From Berberis thunbergii (lineage: Eukaryota > Streptophyta > Magnoliopsida > Ranunculales > Berberidaceae), in assembly GCA_003290165.1 (NCBI GenBank), contig QNQO01005876.1, positions 186,001 to 250,000 of the forward strand: a stretch of DNA of 64,000 bases, read 5' to 3'. The position numbers and the translations under genes are program-made. Positions 44,978 to 54,263 of the stretch are shown in pieces. The notes below the pieces were generated by a model. That model worked only from the letters and a program-made list of their open reading frames with translations. It ran no database searches and was not told the DNA's origin. Within the stretch, counting starts at the first letter, position 1. Every line of letters starts with the position of its first letter.

Positions 44978-45328
44978 GTTAGAATTGTTCATGTTCATGT
45001 CTTCGAACAGAATTTTTCAATTGTTGTGTCAGAATTACCAAAACACTGTTGATAATGTTCGTATTTTCCATATAAAAATAATATACATGACTTGTATTTT
45101 ATTTTTTTCTTGTAAATCAGTTTTTGATAAATTAGAGTTTTCATGTTTTTCATAGGAATAGCTCATTGCCATTAAATTTTTGAGGTCTTATATTTGTCTA
45201 TACCATGAGATGATAGTTTTGTTGTCTTGTGGTTATAAAGAAAATGATGGAATGAAGATATCACTGTGTTGTTTTTTTCTTATGAAACGCTGATAGTTGT
45301 TCTCTTTGACGTTATCAATAACTTTCAG

Positions 45329-45510
45329 TTGATGTTGTTGAGATTGGAGATGCCCAGGGAAAAATTGGTCAGGTTCTCAAGGTTAAGCCTTTGGCAGCAT
45401 TTGCTATGATTGATGAAGGGGAGCTCGACTGGAAAATAGTTGCCATTTCGTTGGATGATCCAAGAGCATCACTAGTGAATGATATTGATGATGTTGAGAA
45501 ACATTTTCCG
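45329..45510 (+). pseudogene. Captured soluble inorganic pyrophosphatase exon
   Basis: A complete exon (tttcag...gtatgc) reads DVVEIGDAQGKIGQVLKVKP, LAAFAMIDEGELDWKIVAIS and LDDPRASLVNDIDDVEKHFP without a stop. This fits the plant chloroplast-type soluble pyrophosphatase (PPA6-like): the DVVEIGE block next to the metal site and LAMIDEGE-DWKI-AI. The conserved Glu of EIGE reads Asp here. The family hydrolyses pyrophosphate with Mg2+. One exon alone cannot. Confidence 0.92.
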
Positions 45511-46244
45511 GTATGCCCTCTTTTTGTGGTATTACTAGGCTCTCATTATTTATTTATTTATTGATTTATTATTAATTTATTATAACGTAAGATGGATTCG
45601 CTGTAACGAAGAGTCTATACGGTCCATTTATCACATTCTGTTTATCATATAATCCAATCCTTAATACTTAGTATCATGCTTTTCTATGAAGTGCACTAAA
45701 CATTCCCATTTTCATGTGAGCATAGGAAATTTTACCAATAGCTTCGTATTTCAACTGATGTCACTTTGTATTTTTTTATATTGTAGTGTACAATCAATAC
45801 AGTTTGCAAGGTGCAACATTTCCTTGTTTCCAGTAATTGTTATTTAGTAGCAAAAAAAAATCAAAGTGTGGTACAACACTAGCTAAGAGAGATACAGATT
45901 GCTCAACTAAACAATTACTAACATCCTTTGGGGCCAGTCATGAGCATGCTTGTTTAGATACTTATCTACGTATGAAATTGACATAACAGTTATGAAGAGA
46001 CTGGAGACATTTTGCATTATTTATAGTTCTTATTTGAAAACTCATAAAACATTGGAAAATCTACTTGGGAGCATCTAGTTAACTTCAAAATCTTCCTGGA
46101 AAACTCACATTCTTCCAATCTCTTTCATCTACGTACTTGCTGCCTGTCATTTAGGGACTTCTGTTTTGTTATGGGAGTCACAACATGCTCCACTTCCTGT
46201 GAAAATAACTTAATCTGAACTGTAATGTACAGTACCTTTGTTAC
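45511..46244. other. CACTA interior, intron-like
   Basis: AT-rich, no coding text recognised. It probably includes the natural intron downstream of the pyrophosphatase exon and the junction to myosin sequence. Confidence 0.4.
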
Positions 46245-46958
46245 TGGTAGGGCGTTGTTTCTGTAGCAACTATTTGTTGCACTATTACTGGGGCCTGCTT
46301 CTGGAGTAACTCATTCTCTGACTCCAACTTTGCAATCTTGATTTTAAGGCTGGGAAAAAAAATAGGAATGTTAGAAAAGAACTTGACTGGCTGGTTTCAC
46401 CTTTTGTATTAATAGGATCTTCTCATTTATCATGTATGGAACCACATTTGGTATTTAGGACCACCTTTCTATAGTTTCTTGAAGTTATAGTTTCTTGAAG
46501 TTGAGACAAGTTCGACTGTGATTCGTCAACCAGCTTAGCCCTTTCTTCACTCTGTTTTTGGACCTCAGAATATGTACCCTCAAGATCTTCCATCGTCTTT
46601 TTTAACATGTTTAACTCATGCTGCACGTGCAAAAATCTTGTTTGTTATTATCAGTTGCTGATGCTTTTCTAAATACCGAATAGCTTCATTTTTGTTTGAT
46701 ATATAAAGTGCGGGGTAATAGCCAATCTTACCTCCAGTTCCTCATTAAGTTTCTCTAGTGACTCTACCTTGGCAGTATCCACAACAGGTACCTCTTTGAT
46801 GACGGGAAGTGCTTCCTCTATTGCTATCTTTGCTGCTTCTTTCTTCCTGATTATTTCTGTGTGAGCTTCATCTAATTTCTGTTGCATGTCAGTCAAAGCA
46901 GATTGCAGCTTTGCAATCTCTTGTCCTTTTGCTTCTTTCTCCCTGATTCTTGACTGTT
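46245..46958 (-). pseudogene. Captured myosin XI tail exons (reversed)
   Basis: Three minus-strand exon pieces. 46958-46732: [40 protein letters not shown] and EEALPVIKEVPVVDTAKVES, ending at donor ggag|gtaag. 46620-46477: after gtgcag, NMLKKTMEDLEGTYSEVQKQ then SEERAKLVDESQSNLSQLQE. 46347-46245: KIAKLESENELLQKQAPVIV. This is the coiled-coil tail of plant class XI myosin (KE-AAK-AIEEAPPVIKE-PVVDT). It is the only captured gene here running opposite to the others. The second exon ends in a small duplication (tagtttcttgaagt twice). Confidence 0.88.
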
Positions 46959-46984
46959 GTTATGTTAACATAGGTTGCTTATGT

Positions 46985-47345
46985 CTTGTGCTTGAGGTTG
47001 GTGATGGAGTATTTGAGGTCTTGTCCACATTTGGAGATACTCATTTGGGTGGTGATGATTTTGACAAGGTTTGCAAGAGTTGAATCTTCTTTTTTTATTT
47101 GTTATTTGTTTATTAATTAATTTTTTCAAAAACCATTACTTCTTAGAATGCTACAGTTGATTGGCTCTGACAATTTTTGGTAATTATGCATCTTCGAATC
47201 AGAGAATAGTAGATTGGCTTGCAGCTGAATTCAAAAGAGATGAAGGTATTGATCTTTTGAAGGACAAACAGGCTCTTCAGCGACTCACTGAAACTGCTGA
47301 AAAAGCCAAGATGGAGTTGTCATCTTTGACACAAACAAATATAAG
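46985..47345 (+). pseudogene. Captured chloroplast-type HSP70 exons
   Basis: Exon 1 ends [27 protein letters not shown]|gt at 47068. After a 134-bp intron, exon 2 (47203-47345) reads [47 protein letters not shown] before gtgcgc. This is the ATPase domain of plastid HSP70 ([38 protein letters not shown]). The usual ST(S/N)GD has Phe here (STFGD). The upstream end meets reversed myosin sequence at about 46960-46980. Confidence 0.93.
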
Positions 47346-47868
47346 GTGCGCTGGTTGCTTTTGTGCTGCTGTAATATCTTCTTCTGTTAAATTTTTATTT
47401 TTATTTTTTTAGCTTAAACTGATTCACGTAAAACTGATAAACTCTTTTCATTCTACCAGTTTGCCTTTCATTACTATTAATCACGAAGTAGCGTTTATGA
47501 TTGTGAAGTTTGGTCAACATAAATGATTGTTTCAAAGGCTTGCTGCCATCATATTAAATTTTCGCACTTTTAAGACCATTTTCCCTCTAAATTCCAAATT
47601 TCCTTTGTATTTATTTTGCTATTATAGTCAATGATTAATATGAATTCTGTTTATAATCCTAGTAAGTTATGATATATATTCGAATATTAGAATGATGTAT
47701 CTATCATTGTTGAACCGATCTATCTCACAGAAAGACTTTTGTTGGCCTTTCCTACATCTAGGTCACATGGACTGTCCATGTGCCGTCGTTTCACAGCGAA
47801 GGGAACTAATTGTGTAGATATTCAAGTTATTGTATTGAAGTTCACCTGATTTCTCTCTTTATTTTATA
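47346..47868. other. CACTA interior, HSP70 intron and filler
   Basis: Begins as the HSP70 intron; ctaccagtttgcctttcattact (about 47454-47476) reads SLPFIT, the next HSP70 residues, so a few more codons of exon 3 are present. After that I see nothing coding until the USP-like exon. Confidence 0.5.
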
Positions 47869-47869
47869 G

Positions 47870-48005
47870 GTGCAGGCAGAAAAATTGGAAATTGACAGGA
47901 ACGATATTGAGGAAGGAATCGTTTCTCTTATTGCTGAACGTGGGATAAAGAAGCTCGTCATGGGAGCAGCTGCTGACAAGCACTATAACAAGTATAAATC
48001 CGTGC
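47870..48005 (+). pseudogene. Captured USP-domain exon (U-box kinase type)
   Basis: After acceptor ttttatag: VQAEKLEIDRNDIEEGIVSL then IAERGIKKLVMGAAADKHYN. Plant U-box/USP receptor-like kinases of the PUB32/33 type carry AEKL-IE-DDIE-GIV-LI--HGI-KLVMGAAADKHYS. Open through the fragment, then runs into intron-like sequence. The ATP-binding part of the USP fold is incomplete. Confidence 0.82.
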
Positions 48006-48755
48006 AAAAAAATCCCCTCATTCTTAAGTATATTATCAGTGTCATTGTCATTCATGCATCACTTGTGGAATTGTATAATAATGTGATGGACTTGGTAAGC
48101 ATTGAGAATGATCTTCCTCGAGGATAACCTTTATTCGCGGTACATAATATTCTGGTTGACCTATCATTGTGTGCCACTGGATTTGGGGTTTTGGAATTGT
48201 AATTTAACATCTATAGGAATTATACTAGGCATAATGTCTCGATGGTTTAATTAGGTAATTGCATCATTTGGTTAAATGATTTTTTAGCTGGTTTGAGGCC
48301 ATTGGAGCATTCAAAGTAGTTGTGGACACCGTTATCTCCATATACATAAAATAAATAAAAAGAAGATAAAAAGGGAAGGAAAAAAAAGGCTTGCCAAAGA
48401 GTATAGTGCATTTAGTTTAATGCTTCCACTGAGAAGTAACAGTAAGGCATGACAATCATAAAATGATTCCTGCTTGAACAAACTGTAGGAGGTTGTTGGA
48501 ATTGCTATGAATGGTATAAGAGGTTTCTCAATTGCTTTATGGAAGCTAGTGAAACAAATGTTGATGTCATGTCGGAAGGATATTGACATGCCAATTTTAA
48601 TGCTGCAGGAGAATGACCAGACTAAAATCTAAGAAAGCAGCTTTTGTAAATCAACATGCTGATGCATCCTGTGATATATGTTTGTATGCAACAAGTTCCT
48701 AATCTGCAGAAGGTAATTTTAAGATCCCATTGCTTATGATGCATGTTTAGTTTTA
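48006..48755. other. CACTA interior, unassigned
   Basis: No recognisable exon. 48100-48330 and 48360-48720 are AT-rich intron-like text. Confidence 0.35.
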
Positions 48756-48757
48756 GG

Positions 48758-49030
48758 AAAAATATACAAGATCCAAGGAAGTGTCCACTTCATTGAGGAG
48801 GAAGAAGAAGCTCACTCCCTCACTTCAGTGCTAACAGCTCGAAGCAAGGTAACTTGAATTTTTATTTATTTTCTTCAGATTAATAATCTTCCTGATATGT
48901 GTTGATACATTTTTTATTTGATCCAATTCAGGTTGCTTGTGGTTTAAGCTACAATAAGCCAAAGGAAATCTCCAATGTAGTGGACATTGATGCCACAGAT
49001 AAGAACAATGAATTGCTTACTGTAATGAAT
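48758..49030 (+). pseudogene. Captured B-type cyclin exons
   Basis: Exon 1 (to 48848, donor gtaact) reads VHFIEEEEEAHSLTSVLTAR SK. Exon 2 (from 48932 after attcag) reads VACGLSYNKPKEISNVVDID ATDKNNELLTV. In plant B1 cyclins this is the N-terminal linker just before the cyclin box (LTSVLTARSKAACG...KPK--I-DIDA-D-NNELAVVEYVDDIY). The reading then leaves cyclin after LLTV, so the cyclin box is not included. It lies next to the right subterminal array. Confidence 0.85.
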
Positions 49031-49213
49031 TGTAAATGTTGCTTGAAAACAATTGTTGGAATTTGCTGATCAGAGGTTGTAAATGCTATTTTTAAATTTA
49101 ATAAAAAGTCATATTAAATTTTATTTATTTGATTCACGTGCTGAATTATACTTACCCATAAGATGTAATCAAAAGTCATTTGATAGCAAAAAAAAAAAAA
49201 AAAAAATTACTAT

Positions 49214-49500
49214 TCACGGCTTAAAACCGTGGCTAAAAGATTAGCAACGGTTTTAAGCCGTGGCAAGTCTGGCCACGGTTTTAAGCCGTTGCTAAACTTG
49301 CCACGGCTTAAAACCGTTGCTAAACTTTTAGCAACGGTTTAGAACCGTGGCTAAAGCATCAACCGTCCTGAATATAAAACCGTTGCTACAATTTTAGCAA
49401 CGGTTTATAGCCGTTACAAAGGATTTCGCGACGCCCCTGTAGTCCACGGCTCTTAGCCGTGGCAATGGCTTACGCCCACGGTATAGAACCGTTGCTAATG
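49214..49500. repeat. Right subterminal repeat array of the CACTA element
   Basis: Units such as ttagcaacggttttaagccg, tggccacggttttaagccgt and ttgccacggcttaaaaccgt in both orientations, mirroring 36660-37045. Confidence 0.9.
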
Positions 49501-49521
49501 GGGGTTTTTGGTGTAGTGCTC

Positions 49522-49880
49522 GCTCAGGCGGCATCTGACCTGGATGGCTTTGCTGTTGTGAGGGGTGTCAAGGTAGGGCGTAATGGTTTCTTCTTCTAGT
49601 TGTCCGGTGTTAGGTCTGCCCCAAGGGCTTACCGGTGCCTCGTTGTCTGGGGTCAACTATTCCCCTCCTACGCTTTTGACAGAGTAGAGAGTCATCTTAA
49701 CCGTTGGGGCCAGCCGCAGATCTAGAATCACCGGGTGGTAGGGTCGTCATGTATTGACACTCCCTAGCCGCTACTTAGTCGCCTTTCAGTGTACCGATAG
49801 CTCGACTTGTTTGGTACTTGACGCATTGATGCAAGGTGGAGACCGCTGCTTCCATCTGGTACATCCAAGGTCTACCTAGG
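49522..49880 (-). pseudogene. Tat-type protease end and linker
   Basis: The minus strand from 49880 reads LGRPWMYQMEAAVSTLHQCV KYQT, then RAIGTLKGD and ARECQY, the C-terminal end of the Ty3/gypsy Tat protease region (ILGRPWL--M-A--ST-H-C-K-PT--G---I-GDQ--AREC). A linker with stops follows and runs to the CACTA insertion. The catalytic D(S/T)G part is upstream and missing. Confidence 0.85.
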
Positions 49881-49884
49881 ACAT

Positions 49885-50201
49885 ATATATATATATATAT
49901 TTTTATAGGTTACATTATTAATATTCTTGATAAGACATATGCAAGTATATGCAGTAGTGATGTTGTGTATTACACATTTGTTTAGAATAGTTCGGTGTAG
50001 TTAGACATATTTGAGATTAATGTTGTCCATGTATGAAAGACATGGATTCTCTTTCAAATTGCATTTCATTAGCTATGATATATGTATAAAACAATTCACT
50101 ATTTTTTTTCCTACTTCTGAATCTTCAGATGAGATTCCATTTAAGATGTGTATAATGTAACAACCTCATTTTTAAAGTTACTTAATTTTTATTTTTCCAA
50201 T
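49885..50201 (+). repeat. Displaced copy of chromovirus-like LTR start
   Basis: Matches 28925-29229 and 25890-26212 (gataagacatatgcaagtat, atttgagattaatgttgtcc, tgtataatgtaacaacctca) and ends in ccaat against the 5' LTR of the Tat-type element. It joins Tat protease sequence on its left through an (AT)n run (49879-49901). It stands where the PBS, 5' untranslated region and gag should be. Confidence 0.85.
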
Positions 50202-50889
50202 TAATGCAGTCATTTTTCGCTCTCTGCTCTGACCTAGTTCTTTATAACCTGTTGACCTGCACAAGTAGCACACGTGAACCACGGACCACCATTATGGTGG
50301 CCGATGGCACTCCGATGCTAAAGTCAGACAGGGATCTGAGGAAGGTGTAATGTTGTAACAGAGAATTTGTAGCGTGCCATAGCTTACCAACCTCATGTCT
50401 TATTTATAGTGTAAGGAGTCTCGGTTCTACCAGGCCATCGTAGGCGTAGTTTCAGAAAAAGATCTTCATGGAGATCCTCCTCTAATTAGGAGTCGTGTTG
50501 TAGGAAGGAAGTTCCATTTTAGCCTTGTGCTCCTAGATACACGAGAGATAGTTCCCAATGCAAGAGCAATCCGTATAAGGAAGATTCCCTGTGTGAAATG
50601 TACTCTAGCATATGCTTCCTAGTTGGAAGCAAATAGCAACTATAGTTGCCCGTCCGAAGCCGATCATCAAGATATTTGCCTTGATAGGACTTACGGGTAT
50701 TGAGGACAGTTGTGAGACATGTGGACCTAGCGTGCTATGAGAATTCGAGTATGCCTGACAAACTGAATTGAGCAGGCTTGGAACCACTTGGGCATGTTCA
50801 GTGTTGGGCTGATGTTGGGGCCCGTATTTTCTCGAGATCATCATAAAACGTGTGTGGCTTAGAGGTATGACTGTTTTTATGTATCATCA
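50202..50889 (-). repeat. 5' LTR of nested Tat-type element (or solo LTR)
   Basis: TAATGCAGTCA...GTATCATCA, 688 bp, ccaat on both sides (50197-50201 and 50890-50894). The double-sided duplication could also mean a solo LTR. I prefer 5' LTR of the 29230-50889 element because the same duplication also flanks the 3' LTR and the outer chromovirus-like LTR is split exactly between them. Confidence 0.8.
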
Positions 50890-53317
50890 CCAATATATTT
50901 AAATTTTGATAAATATTTACATTGGTTAAAAAACATATATATATCATCATGCGTATGTTGTATACTAAATGTAAATTTATTGTTCAGAAATAATTAGTGG
51001 GTTGGTCATTTAAATAAATAAACATTACCCACTCATTTAAATAAACAAATATAATTACCACTTTGCTGCTTGCTTTATTTTTTGGTTATTGTTTGGTTAA
51101 TCACTTTTTTCAAACGCTTTAAATAGTTTATTGAAAATAATGGGTGCAAATATATACTTACTTAAAAACCTAATTCAAGATGTGTTTCTATCCATCTTTG
51201 AATTTAGTTTGGGTAAGCTTTGGTCTTGGATTATTTATTTTGATTAGGGTAGTCATAAGAGTAAAAATAAACATGGAGAGATATGTGAAGGAAAGAGAAT
51301 TCAATTCTCTCGTCACACATAACAAATAAATAATAATAATAAATAAATAAATAAAAAGAAAATGGGAAGAGAAACAGTATTGAAGAATAAATGGAGGAAA
51401 AGATAAAGATGAAAAGGAAGAAGAATAAAGAACAATTGTGAGTTTTGATTCATTTTTTTTTTCTTTTAGATTAATCTATGAATCAGGGTTAGTGTTTAAT
51501 AAGTATATAAGTCTGAAATTTTATGTTCAGATGTAAATTTTTATTGTATTTTCATGGGAATTAATTAAGTTAACGAGAAAACCCAAAATTAGGTTTTTAT
51601 TTAAATCTCGTAATACAAGACAGCTATGCCTAGTATTAGTTTTTCCAGTAGATCGAGACCTTCCAGGAATCAAAATTCTTTCAAATGAAATCCATACTTT
51701 CACAACACACATATTAGATATATAGAGTTGGTTTGGATTTCATCCAACGTTTAGAATTTCCTCGAGGCATGGAAAACCGTCACTGGTCAAATTGTAAAAA
51801 TCCTTAGATATTTGAAAAGTTTATTTCGTGGTGTTTTTTGGCTTATGCGTAAACAAAATTGAAACTTATACTTTCACCGCCTATGATTAGTATTATATAT
51901 AAAATTTGTAGTAGAACTTAGTGAGTCTCATTTAGATTTGAATACAATGATTATGTATTCTGTTTTTTTAGAATTCGTATCTAACGTGTTGCATTTGAAT
52001 CAGTTCAAAACTTATGGTATAAAAGTGTCTAGTTCTAGTTTTATGAGCCAAAGGTGTAATGGCTCAGTGGTTGAGCAGTGGCGAATGGTATCACTAAGTC
52101 ACAGGGTCGAACCCAGTCGGTGACATCTGGGGTGGGAGGGGTTAAGGGATAAAAAAAGGTAAATGACAAAGTGTCACTGTGAAATTGTTTTTGGGATATT
52201 ACAATAAATGATATTGATAACCTTGAGTTTTTAAACTTTAATCACCATGAATTGTATCACTTAGAACTAACACACATTTTCTTGTTTAATATTTCTCATT
52301 TTCTATAAAGAAACTAAGGAACCTTTGAGTTGGGTCTTGCAGATGTAGGACGTCAATTTCTTATAAAACAACTAAGTAACATTCATATTGGTCTTGCAGA
52401 AAGAAGGTGATTTTTATGCTTAAAAGAGGTTTGATTATCTATCCGTAAAAAATGTGACATGACTTATGCGCATTGATAGCTTAATAGTGGCTTTTATGTT
52501 GCTCATATGGCTAGGAGTATCCGGTGATTCATGTCCGTATGCGATGTGTCTTCACTTAGACATGAATAAAAATGTTCTCTTTTACATAAGAGAGACATAC
52601 GAGCATGTATGTTCGGCACGAAGGTGGTGTGAATATAGTATATTCTAAGTAATCAATTCATAAAAAATGAATAATGTGTTTATGACAAATAATGTATGGA
52701 TACAACTGATTTAATTAATGAATACTAATTATTTGAGAAATTATATTCATATTGTTTCTAACCATTTTCATGCATGATGGTAAGTCTACTAAAATTTTTG
52801 TAGGTCAGACTTGCCATGGTCAACCTCTATAGCATAAGTATAATATTTACTTTAAGAACGATAAGAACTTACAAAGATGACACGAATGCTTCGTTGATGA
52901 ACTAAATGTCTTTGAGTTGTGATTTTCTTGCATGCCTCATTTGTCTCGTTGAGAAGTTATTTTATTTAGTTTATAATTTTATGTTTTAGCATGTAATTTA
53001 TTTTATTTATTAGAGGTGGAGATTACTTACACCAGCTATATCGCTAACCCAAGTGAGCTTTTGCTTCTTGGATGAGCTCTTATTAAAAAAATAGACAATT
53101 AGCCTTTCTCGGGTTAGAAACTTTTGGGCGGCATTGTTGAGATTTATATTATGGGGCAATAATCTTCAAAGAATTTACTGGTTAGAGTATTTTTTGTCTA
53201 ATTCAACTTTTCTATAAATGTTTCCATTGTTGAATTTTTCACGTCCCGAATTTAGAAGAAATGGATAATCCTACCTAGATATAAGGATTTCATTTTCTCA
53301 AAAATCGAGACGTGACA
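50890..53317 (+). repeat. 3' LTR of chromovirus-like element, right part
   Basis: Continues the LTR from ccaat to GTGACA, collinear with 26213-28573 (gggttggtcatttaaataaa, tttcctcgaggc, gaaatggataatcctacc). It carries a SINE insertion at about 52046-52160 that the 5' LTR lacks. Confidence 0.88.
52046..52160 (+). mobile_element. Short tRNA-derived SINE
   Basis: gccaaaggtgtaatggctca then gtggttgag gives a box A (TGGCTCAGTGGTTGAG). Box B is GGGTCGAACCC at 52104-52114, followed by ggtgggaggggttaagg and an A-run. About 115 bp. Absent at the matching place in the other LTR (near 27290), which shows it inserted later. Target duplication unclear. Confidence 0.75.
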
Positions 53318-53322
53318 AAAAT

Positions 53323-54263
53323 TCACCTACCTATTAAATAATTAGACATACATGATTCATTGTCATTGTGTGTGTATAGTTGGTAAAAAGGAGAAAGAAG
53401 CCAAGTATTGCCTTATACTTGTCCAGATCAACCGCAGTAAGGCTTTGAATATTACCCTATATTCACAACACACAAATGACATCAATTTTCAATACACAAA
53501 CACACAAAATTTGATTGTTCGTCAATCGGAGTAATTCAACTGCAAGTAGAACTAAAAAAATAGATTCTAATGGGCTATTCCAAACTTAAATCAAACTGCC
53601 CATTGTTTTTTTCGTAACAATATTATCAAACTACCCATTGTTTTCCTGTGACAGTATTAGTATTACATTGTGATCATTGTCATACCCAAATGTGTGTTCA
53701 ATTCTTAATCTTTTAGTGTACCTAAGTTTTGTCCAAACAGTACATTTCAAAAAAAAAAAAAAAATACCCCATTTCAAGATTTGTCCAAAAGTTTTCATTT
53801 TTTATTGTTTTCTTGCTATATTTGCAATACAACTCAAAAAGGTTAATTTCTTGAACTTTAATACTTTAATTCTCAAAAAAAAGGTAAAAAAGTGAAAGAT
53901 GAACCAATACCTGATAGGAGCGATAGCTGGAGTTGTGCTCGTAAATATCGTTGCTTTGTCGTTGATATCGAATGCGTCAACCATTGTTGTTGCAACTCTT
54001 GTAAAGAAAATAATTGGATAATTGTGTTATTGTTATTATTCCTTGACTGAGTACAAGTTTATATAGAGCTAACTTTGATCTAATCTTGTTGAAAAATGAA
54101 ACTTAAAACTTGTTATACAAAATAAAGTCTTATTCTGACTTTCATATTCTAACTTTCCTATTCTGACTTTACTTCTTTAACTATTCTGACTTTCTTATTT
54201 TAACTTTCATATTCTTGTACATATTCTGACTTTTTTTTCTTATAGAAGTGAATCAATCTTGGA
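53323..54263. other. Intergenic with one repeated exon-like piece
   Basis: 53912-54010 (minus) reads VDAFDINDKATIFTSTTPAI APIR before gtattgg, an exon-like fragment repeated at 55460-55610. 54120-54240 contains a string of attctgactttc-type short repeats. Otherwise AT-rich with nothing recognisable. Confidence 0.4.

Larger units (their letters stand above)
36640..49518. mobile_element. CACTA transposon packed with host gene fragments (12.9 kb)
   Basis: Ends are perfect inverted repeats CACTACACCAAAAACCCC / GGGGTTTTTGGTGTAGTG, flanked by the 3-bp duplication ctc (36637-36639 and 49519-49521), as CACTA (En/Spm) elements make. Subterminal arrays of AGCAACGGTTTTAAACCGTGGC-like units in both orientations fill 36660-37045 and 49214-49500, the expected transposase-binding zones. 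I see no TNPD-type transposase inside. Instead the body carries exon pieces of at least ten host genes (listed separately) plus a nested hAT-like element. It is therefore a non-autonomous gene-capturing (Pack-CACTA) element, inserted between protease and RT of the Tat-type element. Confidence 0.95.
29230..50889 (-). mobile_element. Tat-type Ty3/gypsy element with antisense ORF (nested)
   Basis: Sense strand is minus: 5' LTR 50202-50889, protease 49522-49880, [CACTA insertion 36640-49518], RT and RNase H, second (aRH) RNase H, integrase, 179-bp tandem array, antisense ORF, 3' LTR 29230-29897. The outer flanks carry the same 5-bp duplication ccaat (29225-29229 and 50890-50894). The extra RNase H between RT-RNase H and integrase, and the antisense ORF beyond integrase, are hallmarks described for Tat-lineage elements. 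Gag, the PBS and the 5' untranslated part are missing. In their place lies a 310-bp copy of host-element LTR (49885-50201). Confidence 0.88.
25848..53317 (+). mobile_element. Chromovirus-like LTR element (deletion derivative) holding the nest
   Basis: 5' LTR 25848-28573, internal remnant 28574-28902, 3' LTR 28903-29229 continued at 50890-53317 after a nested insertion. The target duplication aaaat occurs at 25843-25847 and 53318-53322. LTR ends read TGTAACACC...GTGACA (first copy TATAACACC). After the 5' LTR, attTGTTATAAGAGC resembles the tRNA-Met primer-binding site with two changes in twelve. Before the 3' LTR is tcgaatctcaagatgagatt then a T-run and gaggtg, the usual end of Tekay/Del-type chromovirus internal regions. 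No gag or pol remains in the 329-bp core. Confidence 0.85.

Noticed and set aside
46985..47345. A functional HSP70 gene
   Set aside because: Only the middle of the ATPase domain is present, wedged between reversed myosin and USP-like pieces inside a transposon.
50202..50889. Reading this LTR as an independent solo LTR
   Set aside because: It has ccaat on both sides, but the same ccaat also flanks the 29230 LTR and the outer LTR is split between the two, so a single full insertion with a later local copy event is simpler. Kept as an alternative.
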